Assembly (NCBI GenBank): GCA_046759305.1 | Contig: JBHIBY010000044.1 | Span: 1-22,423 of the forward strand | DNA: 22,423 bases | From: JADFRG01 sp046759305 | GTDB taxonomy: Bacteria > Chloroflexota > Anaerolineae > Anaerolineales > E44-bin32 | Reading direction: 5' to 3' | Notes under the pieces: model-generated | Seen by the model: only the letters and a program-made list of their open reading frames with translations | Told to the model about the DNA's origin: nothing | Databases searched by the model: none | Shown: positions 1 through 7,308 of the stretch, in pieces | How positions within the stretch are numbered: the first letter of the stretch is position 1 | Layout: every line of letters begins with the position of its first letter | Made by a program: the position numbers and the translations under genes

Positions 1-55
1 AAGCCTTCGGGATTGAGCATCAAGCCTTCGGGATTGAGCATCAAGCCTTCGGGAT
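1..55. repeat. 21-bp tandem repeat, about 2.6 copies
   Basis: Copies lie at 1-21 and 22-42 (identical), with a partial copy at 43-55. The period is a multiple of three and, read on the minus strand, keeps the lipoprotein frame, giving GLMLNPE units. The array may continue past the left edge of the window. Confidence 0.9.
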
Positions 56-272
56 CGTATGCAGCTTCGAGTGGCGCATCGGCGTCGTACTCAGCTTCTG
101 TTGGGGTTGGCGCATCCTCCGTTGCCTCGACCTCCAGCCACGCCTGCAGCTGCAAGTCTTCCTGCGCAGATTCCAGTTCGCCCAGAGGCGGACGAACTGT
201 GGATGGAGCGGCGCAGGCGGAAATTGAGGCAACCCAAAGAATGCAGGCAAGTGGCTTGGTGCTCGTGAACAT
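1..272 (-). CDS. Putative lipoprotein with 7-residue tandem repeats (partial, 3' end outside window)
   Basis: The frame is open from an ATG at 272 down to the window edge (90 codons), and the stop lies outside. An in-frame TAG six codons upstream (290-288) leaves this ATG as the only normal start. The N-terminus is a lipoprotein signal peptide: MFTSTKPLACILWVASISAC, a short hydrophobic stretch ending in the lipobox ISA-C, so the mature protein should be lipid-anchored at Cys20. The mature part is acidic and rich in Ala, Glu and Asp. It ends in the window with repeats of GLMLNPE encoded by a 21-bp tandem repeat. No enzymatic motif is visible and I do not recognise a family. It is divergent from mvaD with 93 bp between the starts. 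There is no good SD: a purine-rich AGGTGGG abuts the ATG. The signal peptide gives good confidence that this is a real gene; its function is unknown. Confidence 0.65.
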   Translation of the reverse strand, partial: MFTSTKPLACILWVASISACAAPSTVRPPLGELESAQEDLQLQAWLEVEATEDAPTPTEAEYDADAPLEAAYDPEGLMLNPEGLMLNPEG

Positions 273-346
273 CCCACCTACATTGATCTACCAGCGTCTG
301 CAGAATGTAATCCTCCTGTAAGCAATCGGTAAGCGTACCTTGTTGG

Positions 347-355
347 TGGTAGACT
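347..355 (+). promoter_or_regulatory. Candidate extended -10 upstream of mvaD
   Basis: TGG followed by TAGACT (350-355) forms an extended -10 (TGnTAnnnT). Ten bases separate it from the mvaD ATG at 366, so the predicted transcript has a leader of only about 4 nt. No convincing -35 is seen. Confidence 0.4.
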
Positions 356-365
356 CGCCGACCGA

Positions 366-1334
366 ATGCATTCTGAAGCGATTGCCCATCCAAATATCGC
401 GCTGATCAAGTACTGGGGGAATCGCGATGATGAGCTCCGCATCCCCGCAAATGGATCAATCTCACTGACGCTCGCGGGGCTGGACAATCAAATGTCGGTG
501 CGCCTCGAGCAGGGACTCGAGGCGGACAGTCTTACGATCAACGGTGACCCAGCCGGCTCGGAGATGCTCCATCGCGCTAGCCAACAGTTGGACCTGATGC
601 GCGCGGTGGCTGGGATCGAAACTCGAGCCCAGATCCAGAGCACCACCAACTTTCCGATGGGGGCTGGCCTTGCCTCGTCCGCAGCCGCATTTGCTGCCCT
701 GACGGTCGCGGCCGCTTCCGCGCTCGGCTTGAAACTCGATAAGCAATCACTGTCGCGATTCGCCCGACGCGGATCAGGTTCCGCAGCTCGTTCGATCCAT
801 GGTGGATATGTTGAACTGCTGGCCGGAGAGACCGATCAGGAGAGCTATGCGCATCAGATCGCCCCTCCGGATCATTGGCAGCTCATAGATCTGGTGGTGC
901 TTATAGACGAGAGTGCTAAACACACTAGCTCGACTGCCGGCCATGCCGTAGCCGCCACAAGCCCCCTGCAGGAGAATAGGGTGGCGGATTCCCCTCGAAG
1001 GTTAGAAACCTGTCGATCGGCCATATTAGCTCGGGATTTCGAGGCTTTAGCTGAAGTCGTTGAGAAAGATAGCGATTTGATGCACTCTGTCATGATGACT
1101 TCAGAGCCGCCGCTTCATTTTTTGACTGCAGATACCCAGAATCTGATGGCCACCGTGCGAAATTTGAGATCTCAGGGCTTATCTGTCTGCTACACCGTCG
1201 ACGCCGGCCCCAATGTGCATTGTCTCTGCCTGCCAGAGAGCGAAGATAGCGTCGTATCTGCCCTTACAGACGATAAAGATCACTCCTGGAAGCTGCTCCG
1301 AGCGCATTCGGGTCGCGCCGCGAGGGTGGTATGA
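366..1334 (+). CDS. mvaD: Mevalonate (di)phosphate decarboxylase
   Basis: GHMP-superfamily decarboxylase of the mevalonate pathway. It carries out ATP-dependent decarboxylation of mevalonate 5-diphosphate to isopentenyl diphosphate, or possibly of mevalonate 5-phosphate to isopentenyl phosphate. The 322-residue length is normal for the family. Visible motifs are the N-terminal AHPNIALIKYWG (7-18), the ATP-binding loop PMGAGLASSAAAFAA (97-111), RRGSGSAARSIHGGYVE (134-150) with the conserved Arg142, and YTVDAGPN (276-283) with the catalytic Asp279. The ATG at 366 places the conserved N-terminal strand correctly. A TGnTAGACT -10 sits just upstream and no SD is seen. It lies upstream of rseP, where many bacteria have the MEP gene dxr. 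Chloroflexota homologues include an enzyme shown to be a phosphomevalonate decarboxylase (Roseiflexus castenholzii), so the substrate is uncertain although the family is not. Confidence 0.92.
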   Translation: MHSEAIAHPNIALIKYWGNRDDELRIPANGSISLTLAGLDNQMSVRLEQGLEADSLTINGDPAGSEMLHRASQQLDLMRAVAGIETRAQIQSTTNFPMGAGLASSAAAFAALTVAAASALGLKLDKQSLSRFARRGSGSAARSIHGGYVELLAGETDQESYAHQIAPPDHWQLIDLVVLIDESAKHTSSTAGHAVAATSPLQENRVADSPRRLETCRSAILARDFEALAEVVEKDSDLMHSVMMTSEPPLHFLTADTQNLMATVRNLRSQGLSVCYTVDAGPNVHCLCLPESEDSVVSALTDDKDHSWKLLRAHSGRAARVV

Positions 1335-1363
1335 AGGTCCGAGTATGGCTCAAAGGGGCCGGG

Positions 1364-1372
1364 TGATATAAT
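1364..1372 (+). promoter_or_regulatory. Extended -10 promoter for rseP
   Basis: TGA directly followed by a perfect TATAAT (1367-1372) and a GC-rich discriminator (CGGGCG). No good -35 exists at 17 bp, which is normal for extended -10 promoters. The start of transcription would be near 1379, leaving a leader of about 33 nt before the rseP ATG at 1412. Confidence 0.6.
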
Positions 1373-1411
1373 CGGGCGAATTTCCCAAAATGGACCTAAT
1401 CGGCATTTCTG

Positions 1412-2461
1412 ATGACTGATTTCATACTCTTTGCTCTGGTGCTGGGGGCCCTGATCGTCGGCCACGAATTGGGGCACTTCATTGCTGCACGCCTCACGAA
1501 AGTAAAGGTTGACGAGTTCGGTCTCGGCTTTCCGCCAAGATTGGCGACCCTGTTTGAGGCCGGTGGAACCAAGTTTTCGTTAAATTTGATCCCTTTAGGT
1601 GGATTTGTACGTCCGGCCGGTGAGGATGATCCTACGGTTGAGGGCGGCCTTGCAGGTGCGAATAAGCGGACGCGTGCCGCAGTGCTCATCGCCGGACCGC
1701 TTGCCAATGTACTTCTAGCAATTCTCGCGTTTTCAGCAGCGTATAAGTTTGCTGCTCCTGACCCAGAGAAGGTCCTCATAACAAGTGTTGAACCGGGGTC
1801 TCCCGCTGCCTCAGCCGGCGTGCTAGCCGATGACATTATTTTGGCGGTCGACCGGGTTGAAATCAATGATTTTCAAACATTACAGGACGCTATCAACGAT
1901 CGTTTAGGCGAATCGATGACACTGCTTGTTCTGCGCGGCGAAGATGTGCTGAGCTTATCGATGACCCCGCGCCTGGATCCACCAGAAGGTCAAGGACCGG
2001 TCGGGGTTACGCTAGGAAACCCTACTCGCCCTGTAGGATGGATCGAAGCTGTCGGGTTGGGCTTTGATTCCACCCGATTCCAATTTGGCGAGATGGTCCG
2101 CTTACCGAGCAGGTTGATTAGGGGCGAATTGGCGCCGGAAGAGGCACGCATCAGCGGTCTTAAGGGTATGTACGATATGATGGTGTGGGCGGGTCAGATC
2201 GATCGCTCTTCTCAGCGACCATTTCTGACATTGAATTTGATCGGTGTCATTAGCGCGGGCTTGGCTTTGGCGAACTTGCTCCCAATTCCAGCCCTCGATG
2301 GCGGAAGATTGATGTTCGTGGGTTTCGAGGCCGTGTTTGGCAAGCGCGTACCCCCGCAGCATGAAGGGCTAGCCCATACATTGGGATTCATGGTATTGCT
2401 AGCCCTTATCATTTATGTGAATCTGCAGGATTTCATCAACCCCATCAATCTCCCCAGGTAA
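1412..2461 (+). CDS. rseP: Site-2 intramembrane zinc metalloprotease (RseP/M50B)
   Basis: Membrane-embedded protease of family M50B that cleaves transmembrane substrates such as anti-sigma factors or leftover signal peptides. The first membrane segment carries HELGH (His18, Glu19, His22), the zinc-binding and catalytic motif. A second segment follows at about residues 88-108. A single PDZ domain lies at about 118-190 (EPGSPAASAGVLADDIILAV). The C-terminal membrane region has NLLPIPALDGGR (288-299), whose Asp296 is the third zinc ligand. At 349 residues with one PDZ it matches the Gram-positive/Chloroflexota form rather than the two-PDZ E. coli enzyme. The HEAT-repeat gene starts 6 nt after its stop. 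No SD precedes the ATG. A nine-codon ORF (1390-1419) overlaps the start codon and could couple translation, but that is speculative. Confidence 0.93.
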   Translation: MTDFILFALVLGALIVGHELGHFIAARLTKVKVDEFGLGFPPRLATLFEAGGTKFSLNLIPLGGFVRPAGEDDPTVEGGLAGANKRTRAAVLIAGPLANVLLAILAFSAAYKFAAPDPEKVLITSVEPGSPAASAGVLADDIILAVDRVEINDFQTLQDAINDRLGESMTLLVLRGEDVLSLSMTPRLDPPEGQGPVGVTLGNPTRPVGWIEAVGLGFDSTRFQFGEMVRLPSRLIRGELAPEEARISGLKGMYDMMVWAGQIDRSSQRPFLTLNLIGVISAGLALANLLPIPALDGGRLMFVGFEAVFGKRVPPQHEGLAHTLGFMVLLALIIYVNLQDFINPINLPR

Positions 2462-2467
2462 TCTCAA

Positions 2468-3424
2468 ATGGAAGATCCCTTCGTTGATCTGCTTCAATCG
2501 CTGACCAACGATGCCGAGCCAGAAGCGGGAGTCCGCCTGGCAGAACTTTCCGATCTAGATGCTGAAAGATTGGAGATGTTTGCTAGTGCCTGGGAAAACC
2601 TGCCCCCTGATCGGCGTCAGACGCTGCTGGAAGAGCTCGGAATGATGGCCGATGCTCAGATCGAATTGACCTTCGAAGCCATCAATCGGCTCGGGATAGA
2701 GGATACGGACCCATCCGTGCGCCTGCAGGCTATTGAAAACCTGTGGGAATGCGAGGATCCGAGCCTGGCCATTAGATTTGTATATGGGTTGCAGGAAGAC
2801 CGTGCCCCCGAAGTCAGGGCGGCCGCCGGGAGGGCGCTAGGGATTTTTGTATTCATCGGCGAGACCCGCAGGCTCCAAGCCGACATAAAGCAGCAAACTG
2901 AAGATGCTCTGCTGCGCGCGGCACGCGGAGACATAGATGACAACGTCCGCAATCAGTGCCTGCAATCTCTAGGCTATTCGTCTCGTCCCGAAGTGGTGGA
3001 TTTGATCGAGGAAGCCTACGCTACGAACAGCGAAGAAAGCCTCATCAGTGCGCTTCGTGCAATGTCTCGCTCCGCAAACCCTATTTGGGCGGAGAAAGTC
3101 GCGATCCGGCTAAATGATCCATCTCCCAAGATCCGTTTAGAGGCCGTGCGCGGGGCGGGAGACATTGCCATGCAGGAGAGCGTTTCTGACCTCATCGAGT
3201 TGGTTGATGACGTAGACGAATCGGTTCGTCGAGCAGCTGTATGGTCATTGAGTCAGATCGGTGGCACAAGGGCCTCTCAAGCACTCAATTCAATGGCGGA
3301 TGAGGAACTCGACGAGAGCGAGGCTGAGTTGCTACGTGACGCAATCGATAATTTGGTGTTCGTCGAGGGCGCACGCGATCTGTTTACGTTCAACCCAGAA
3401 GACCCTCCGGAACTCAGAGCTTGA
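2468..3424 (+). CDS. HEAT-repeat protein
   Basis: A 318-residue, acidic, all-helical protein with no signal peptide or membrane segment, so probably cytoplasmic. HEAT/PBS-lyase-type helical repeats recur with the D-x-S-x-x-(V/I)-R-x-x-A pattern: DPSVRLQAIENLW (about 81-93), APEVRAAAGRALG, DNVRNQCLQSLG, DPSPKIRLEAVRGAG and DESVRRAAVWSLSQIG (about 250-265). Such repeats are protein-binding scaffolds; no catalytic residues are visible. It begins 6 nt after the rseP stop and its TGA overlaps the TTG start of the next gene, so it is the middle gene of a rseP-HEAT-permease transcript. Its role may be tied to membrane proteolysis, but that is only context. The repeat family is clear; the function is not. 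Confidence 0.82.
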   Translation: MEDPFVDLLQSLTNDAEPEAGVRLAELSDLDAERLEMFASAWENLPPDRRQTLLEELGMMADAQIELTFEAINRLGIEDTDPSVRLQAIENLWECEDPSLAIRFVYGLQEDRAPEVRAAAGRALGIFVFIGETRRLQADIKQQTEDALLRAARGDIDDNVRNQCLQSLGYSSRPEVVDLIEEAYATNSEESLISALRAMSRSANPIWAEKVAIRLNDPSPKIRLEAVRGAGDIAMQESVSDLIELVDDVDESVRRAAVWSLSQIGGTRASQALNSMADEELDESEAELLRDAIDNLVFVEGARDLFTFNPEDPPELRA

Positions 3425-4332
3425 GCCAACTGCTCGAGCTCTTCGTAAATAATATCCTTCCAGTTCTTCTCGTTGCGAGCATCGGCTTCTTACTTCAGAA
3501 GCTGCTCAAACTCGACCCACGCCCCCTCTCCCAGATAACGTTTTACGTACTGTCACCTGCCTTGGTATTTATGCTGCTTCTTTCGGCAGGGATAGAGGAG
3601 CAACAGGTGCTTTCTATGGTGGGCTTCGCCGCGGCGGTTGTACTGCTGACAGCTGGAGCGACCTTCGTGATGGGAAGAGCGGCAGGGCTTCGAGGAAAAC
3701 GCGGGGCGGCTTTTCTCCTGACCACAGCCTTTATGAACGCCGGCAACTATGGTCTCTCGCTCAATCAATTCGCATTTGGAGATCTGGGTTTGGCATTTGC
3801 CAGCATCTATTTTGTGGTGAGCGTGATGTTAACCAACTCGCTTGGCGTGTATATCGCTGCCGTTGGAGGTGGCAGCGTAATACAGGCACTCAAGGGCCTG
3901 GCAAAGGTGCCGGCGGTGTACGCAATTCCTCTGGCGCTGATTGTACGTTCGCTCGACGTAGCGCTCCCACTTCCCATCAGCCGGCCGCTGGAACTTCTGT
4001 CACTCGCCACAGTTCCCTCAATGCTCTTGCTGCTTGGAATGCAAATTGCTCGAGCAGGGCTTCCGCCGAATCGGAAGCTGCTGAGCGCTAGCGTGGCTAT
4101 CAAATTGCTTGCAGTGCCGGCGATTGCGGTCCTGGTTTCCCCTTTGTTTGGCCTTGAAGGGTTAGCTCGCGATGTGGGCATCCTGCAATCTGCCATGCCG
4201 ACCGCGGTCATGACCACTATCATCGCAACCGAATACGACACAGAGACGACCTTCGTGACCGGCGCAGTCCTGATCACCACTCTCTTGAGCCCGCTCACAC
4301 TGACTCCCTTAATGGCAATTCTTCTTGGTTGA
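3421..4332 (+). CDS. AEC-family (auxin efflux carrier-like) permease
   Basis: A 303-residue, very hydrophobic protein with about ten predicted membrane segments and the AEC/MleP-type pattern: an N-terminal five-helix half ending near residue 145, then a second half. Characteristic stretches are TFYVLSPALVFMLLL (about 40-54), TAFMNAGNYGLSLN (about 102-115) with the conserved N-x-G-N-x-G, and LQSAMPTAVMTTIIATEYD (about 255-273) near the C-terminus. Bacterial members move dicarboxylates or other organic anions; the substrate cannot be read from sequence. The start is TTG at 3421, overlapping the HEAT gene stop as TTGA. That arrangement, plus the lack of a promoter, points to translational coupling. 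It converges with the 4368-5984 gene across 35 bp with no clear terminator. Confidence 0.85.
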   Translation: MSQLLELFVNNILPVLLVASIGFLLQKLLKLDPRPLSQITFYVLSPALVFMLLLSAGIEEQQVLSMVGFAAAVVLLTAGATFVMGRAAGLRGKRGAAFLLTTAFMNAGNYGLSLNQFAFGDLGLAFASIYFVVSVMLTNSLGVYIAAVGGGSVIQALKGLAKVPAVYAIPLALIVRSLDVALPLPISRPLELLSLATVPSMLLLLGMQIARAGLPPNRKLLSASVAIKLLAVPAIAVLVSPLFGLEGLARDVGILQSAMPTAVMTTIIATEYDTETTFVTGAVLITTLLSPLTLTPLMAILLG

Positions 4333-4367
4333 ATTACTTCGCGACGATCTAATCTGAGGCTTTGGCG

Positions 4368-5984
4368 CTAGAAGGCGCGACTGCCAAGAATCCTAGCGAT
4401 CGGCCCAGGATCCGCGCTCGATGATCGCCACGCTAACGAAGCATGACCCTCGCGGGAGGAAATGGTAAAGGCAAAGGCTGCACCTATTCCCGGCTTTTCT
4501 CTTAGGCGTCGATAGAATTCGAGATACTGATTGGCTTTCTCCTCGCTGGAAAGACTCGCCGCTGGATTGCCAAATTCTGTAATAATCATCAACTTATCTG
4601 GATAGCGCAGCCGATACTCCTCGTACAACTGACCGCCCGATAGCTGCTCCATTCCATTTGCAGTCGTCCAATAGCTGTTCAAACCAATCCAATCAGCGTT
4701 CAGCACGGCCGCATCCGCCCCCTCGAGAAAATGAAATTGATCTTCACGCTTTCCGGATACCAGCGCACCGGGCGATAGACCCGGAAACCCCAGCTGCGCA
4801 TCTGGGAATCGGTCATGCAACCTTCCGGTTGCCTCTACGAACCAGTCCCCAAATCCAGCACCACCAGACCACGATCTACCCCATCCTTCGCTTTGCAGGT
4901 TAGGGTTAGGACACACCTCGAAATAGCGGACATCCTGACCGTAGAGGTTATCGATCCCCTTTTGTAGTATCGAAGCGAACTGCCTTGGAGACACCGGATT
5001 TTCCCCAAAATCGGTTGTCAATCTTGCCATCAGGAACATTGCAGGGCGCAGTTCCCTCAAACGAGCGAGCGTGTCAGCGTGCTCATAAAGGTCTATGACC
5101 AGCGCTTCTAGGCGAGCCGCTTCGATTAGGCGTAGATCGTCCTCGCCTAATGCTTCGCCGACTCGGCCATGCGCTCCTACCAGGCATTTGCCAGGAGCCC
5201 AAGATGCAATGGATTTACGCCAGACCGAGTCAGGCCATACCAAAAATTCGGTGGGATCGATGATGTCTTTTGGATAGTTCGTCTGGGCTGTATCGGTGGC
5301 ATGGTCTTGCTTGAGACTAAGGTGTAAGTGCGAACCCACTGAGGCGCCCGTGGAATCCGCGGCTCCGATCACCTGCCCGGCTTCGACATGCTGTCCGACT
5401 TCCACAGCTGCGCGCGCAAGGTGACCATAGATGGTGCGATAGCCTCCTTGATGTCGAATGCGCACATGAATTCCGTATGAGTGGCCCCTTGGGTTTTTCT
5501 CAACCCGGTAGATGTCGCCCTCCGCGCATGCAAATATTTTCGTATTCGGAAGGGCCCGGATATCAACTCCCTCATGACCCGGCATCCCGAAGCGACTATA
5601 GATCCTTGCGTTAGCCCCAAACCGTTGTGTAATCACGGGATACTCTGTCGGCCATAGCATGTAGAAGGGACGATCCTTTTGCCCGAAGCGATCCTTTTCC
5701 TCTACTCGACGATCCAACTCCGCCTCCAGCGAGGAAGGATCAGCAGCGTCAATGGGGTCCAGCATGACTTCGGGATGGTTGCTGGCAAACCAGACCTGGA
5801 TATCTGAAGCTTCTGCGAATGCCCCGGGCACTCGGGGAAAGGAAATGACCTGTCTGGGAGCCATGTACCGGGCTGCCGCGGAGGGATCCGGTGTGAGATG
5901 CGCTCCGAATGTCAGAACGTAGTTGCGGCACGCTCGAACCCAAGCCCAGTAATTCGCTTGAGGAATAAGAAGAATTTGGAACAC
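4368..5984 (-). CDS. M23 metallopeptidase fused to a TIM-barrel glycosidase-like domain
   Basis: 538 residues from the GTG at 5984. The N-terminal 110 residues (PQANYWAWVRACRNYV onwards) form a domain of unknown function. Residues about 112-235 are an M23/LytM peptidase with all zinc ligands: GHEGVD (His137, Asp141) and SHLHL (His219, His221), plus the conserved YGHL. Residues about 290-538 look like a (beta/alpha)8 glycoside-hydrolase-type barrel (WIGLNSYW; LMIITEFGNP with candidate catalytic Glu470). Expected activity is cleavage of peptidoglycan cross-bridges, perhaps with glycan hydrolysis. No signal peptide is seen from this start. A longer in-frame start at 6134 is unlikely because it would run back through a terminator and into the neighbouring gene. 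A TATAAT lies 6 nt before the GTG, which predicts a leaderless mRNA. The M23 call is firm; the barrel's activity is inferred. Confidence 0.8.
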   Translation of the reverse strand: MFQILLIPQANYWAWVRACRNYVLTFGAHLTPDPSAAARYMAPRQVISFPRVPGAFAEASDIQVWFASNHPEVMLDPIDAADPSSLEAELDRRVEEKDRFGQKDRPFYMLWPTEYPVITQRFGANARIYSRFGMPGHEGVDIRALPNTKIFACAEGDIYRVEKNPRGHSYGIHVRIRHQGGYRTIYGHLARAAVEVGQHVEAGQVIGAADSTGASVGSHLHLSLKQDHATDTAQTNYPKDIIDPTEFLVWPDSVWRKSIASWAPGKCLVGAHGRVGEALGEDDLRLIEAARLEALVIDLYEHADTLARLRELRPAMFLMARLTTDFGENPVSPRQFASILQKGIDNLYGQDVRYFEVCPNPNLQSEGWGRSWSGGAGFGDWFVEATGRLHDRFPDAQLGFPGLSPGALVSGKREDQFHFLEGADAAVLNADWIGLNSYWTTANGMEQLSGGQLYEEYRLRYPDKLMIITEFGNPAASLSSEEKANQYLEFYRRLREKPGIGAAFAFTISSREGHASLAWRSSSADPGPIARILGSRAF

Positions 5985-5990
5985 GGCGTG

Positions 5991-5998
5991 ATTATACA
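5991..5998 (-). promoter_or_regulatory. -10 promoter element giving a leaderless GTG-start mRNA
   Basis: TG followed by TATAAT (5996-5991), then exactly six bases, then GTG at 5984. With usual -10 geometry the first transcribed base is the start codon. It lies just downstream of the 6011-6038 terminator, so the M23 gene has its own promoter. Confidence 0.6.
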
Positions 5999-6010
5999 GA
6001 TCAGGCCAGA

Positions 6011-6038
6011 AATCAAAAAACCCGCCAGCGATGGCGGG
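6011..6038 (-). terminator. Rho-independent terminator
   Basis: On the minus strand GGCGGG/CCCGCC arms (6021-6026 and 6033-6038) form a 6-bp GC stem with a 6-nt loop, followed by six T (6020-6015). It ends the transcript of the 6061-6468 gene. Confidence 0.85.
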
Positions 6039-6060
6039 CCCGAATCTTACGCATGCGGTG

Positions 6061-6468
6061 TTATTGGGGTTGGGCGGCGAGCGCTTCCAAATCTTGAACC
6101 TGCAAGTCCTGGAACATGGCCTTGCCATCAGCATAGCAAGCCGTAGCGGTGTACATCCCAGTGTCTAGCGCTACCATGAAGCGAAGCTGGCCGGCTTCAT
6201 AGACCCAGGCAAAGTCCTGGATCGCGTCCTTCTCAGGATTGAAGAGGCCTTGCTGCTCTAAGTCTTGAAGGAAGAGCACTGCATTCAGCCTGGGGTCGGT
6301 GATCCGGAAGGTCTCGGCACAGTCCGGACCGAGGTTGTTCTGGATTATTCCCTTAGCCATCCAGGCCGCACCACCGATAAATGCAACAAGCGCAAGATTC
6401 CAGAACACTAGTGTGGCAGTCTCACTGGCGGAGTGGTTCTCCCACCAAATCTGGAATCTTTCTCTCAT
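6061..6468 (-). CDS. Small single-pass membrane protein of unknown function
   Basis: 135 residues. A short N-terminal segment precedes one membrane helix at about 17-39 (LVFWNLALVAFIGGAAWMA). The remaining 95 residues form a soluble, probably extracytoplasmic domain with two Cys residues (in GPDCAE and TATACY) that could pair. No family is recognised. The gene is followed 23 bp downstream by a strong terminator, and coding character is good throughout. A TGATAGGAT extended -10 lies about 30 nt upstream (6504-6497). No clear SD precedes the ATG. It is downstream of radC on the same strand but separated by 57 bp, and a shared function is not implied. Confidence 0.7.
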   Translation of the reverse strand: MRERFQIWWENHSASETATLVFWNLALVAFIGGAAWMAKGIIQNNLGPDCAETFRITDPRLNAVLFLQDLEQQGLFNPEKDAIQDFAWVYEAGQLRFMVALDTGMYTATACYADGKAMFQDLQVQDLEALAAQPQ

Positions 6469-6525
6469 ATCAGTGCTTTTTGGCGTTCACAGAATCATCC
6501 TATCATTCAATGCTTCAATCGAAAC

Positions 6526-7242
6526 TTACAAGGCGCTTACAGAGCCATCCGGATCGAATCCAAGCCCTTTCGATTTGAGGGATATGAATCGCCCCGCTCC
6601 AATAACCAGGTGGTCAAGGACTTCGATATCCAGTAGGCGCCCGGCATCGACCATCGCGCGAGTTACGGAAATATCCTCCGGGCTAGGCGACGGATCTCCG
6701 CTTGGATGATTGTGCACAACGATAACGGACGCTGCATTCGCTCGAACAGCATCCCGGAACACCTCCCCTACTCGAATCAATGAGGTGTTTAGCGAACCGT
6801 GATAGATTTCAGTGATTCGAATAAGTCGATTGCGTGTATCGAGCAGCAATACCCGTAGATGCTCTTGACTCAGAGCGCCCATTTCATACATGACCAGCTC
6901 GGCTGCCTGTTCTGGGGACTGGATTGCTGGACGATCTTCAGGAACGGCTGCAGATAGCCGGCGGCCGAGTTCGACTGCCGCCCCCAGCTGGGCCGCCTTC
7001 GCCGGGCCGATACCGTGCGTGCCAACCAGATCGCCATACTCCGCTCTATGAAGGCCCGGCAGACCGCCGAATTTGTCGAGCAACTCCTGAGCGAGTTGAA
7101 CTGCGCTAAGACCGGGTGCACCGGTACCCAGCAAAATGGCAAGCAGCTCTGGATTCGACAACGCCTGCGGACCCTGCATCTCCAGCCGCTCGCGCGGTCG
7201 ATCGTCGGATTGCATGTCTTTAATTCTGTGAGCTGTATACAT
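6526..7242 (-). CDS. radC: RadC-family JAB/MPN-domain protein
   Basis: 238 residues from ATG 7242. The N-terminal part is a helix-hairpin-helix-like UPF0758 region (RIKDMQSDDRPRERL; LLGTG at about 37-41; GIGPAKAAQLGAAVELGRR at about 77-95). The C-terminal part is a JAB metalloprotease-like domain with the JAMM motif HNHPSGDPSPSPED (177-190; His177, His179, Asp190). The family was named for an early radiation-sensitivity link that was later withdrawn, and its true biochemical role is unsettled. The start is chosen because AAAGGA sits at SD distance from 7242 and MYTAHRIKDM matches the usual N-terminus; a GTG at 7269 would add nine atypical residues. It is divergent from the 7309 gene, whose promoter lies between them. 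Confidence 0.92.
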   Translation of the reverse strand: MYTAHRIKDMQSDDRPRERLEMQGPQALSNPELLAILLGTGAPGLSAVQLAQELLDKFGGLPGLHRAEYGDLVGTHGIGPAKAAQLGAAVELGRRLSAAVPEDRPAIQSPEQAAELVMYEMGALSQEHLRVLLLDTRNRLIRITEIYHGSLNTSLIRVGEVFRDAVRANAASVIVVHNHPSGDPSPSPEDISVTRAMVDAGRLLDIEVLDHLVIGAGRFISLKSKGLGFDPDGSVSAL

Positions 7243-7264
7243 CTCTATCCTTTCATCCTGCTGC

Positions 7265-7294
7265 TTCACACGGACCGCGAACCCACTGTATAAT
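7265..7294 (+). promoter_or_regulatory. Sigma-70-type promoter of the 7309 gene
   Basis: -35 TTCACA (7265-7270, 5/6 to consensus), 18-bp spacer, -10 TATAAT (7289-7294), then a GC-rich discriminator CGCGGC. Only 14 bp separate the -10 from the ATG at 7309, so the leader is at most about 8 nt. Confidence 0.75.
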
Positions 7295-7308
7295 CGCGGC
7301 CGCCAACC

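Noticed and set aside
1..55. CRISPR array at the left edge
   Set aside because: The repeats are directly tandem with no spacers, have a 21-bp period and are in frame with a lipoprotein gene.
5985..6134. Longer N-terminus for the M23 protein
   Set aside because: It would cross a strong terminator and overlap the 6061 gene. The sequence is Arg/Pro-rich and untypical, whereas the GTG at 5984 has a well-placed promoter.
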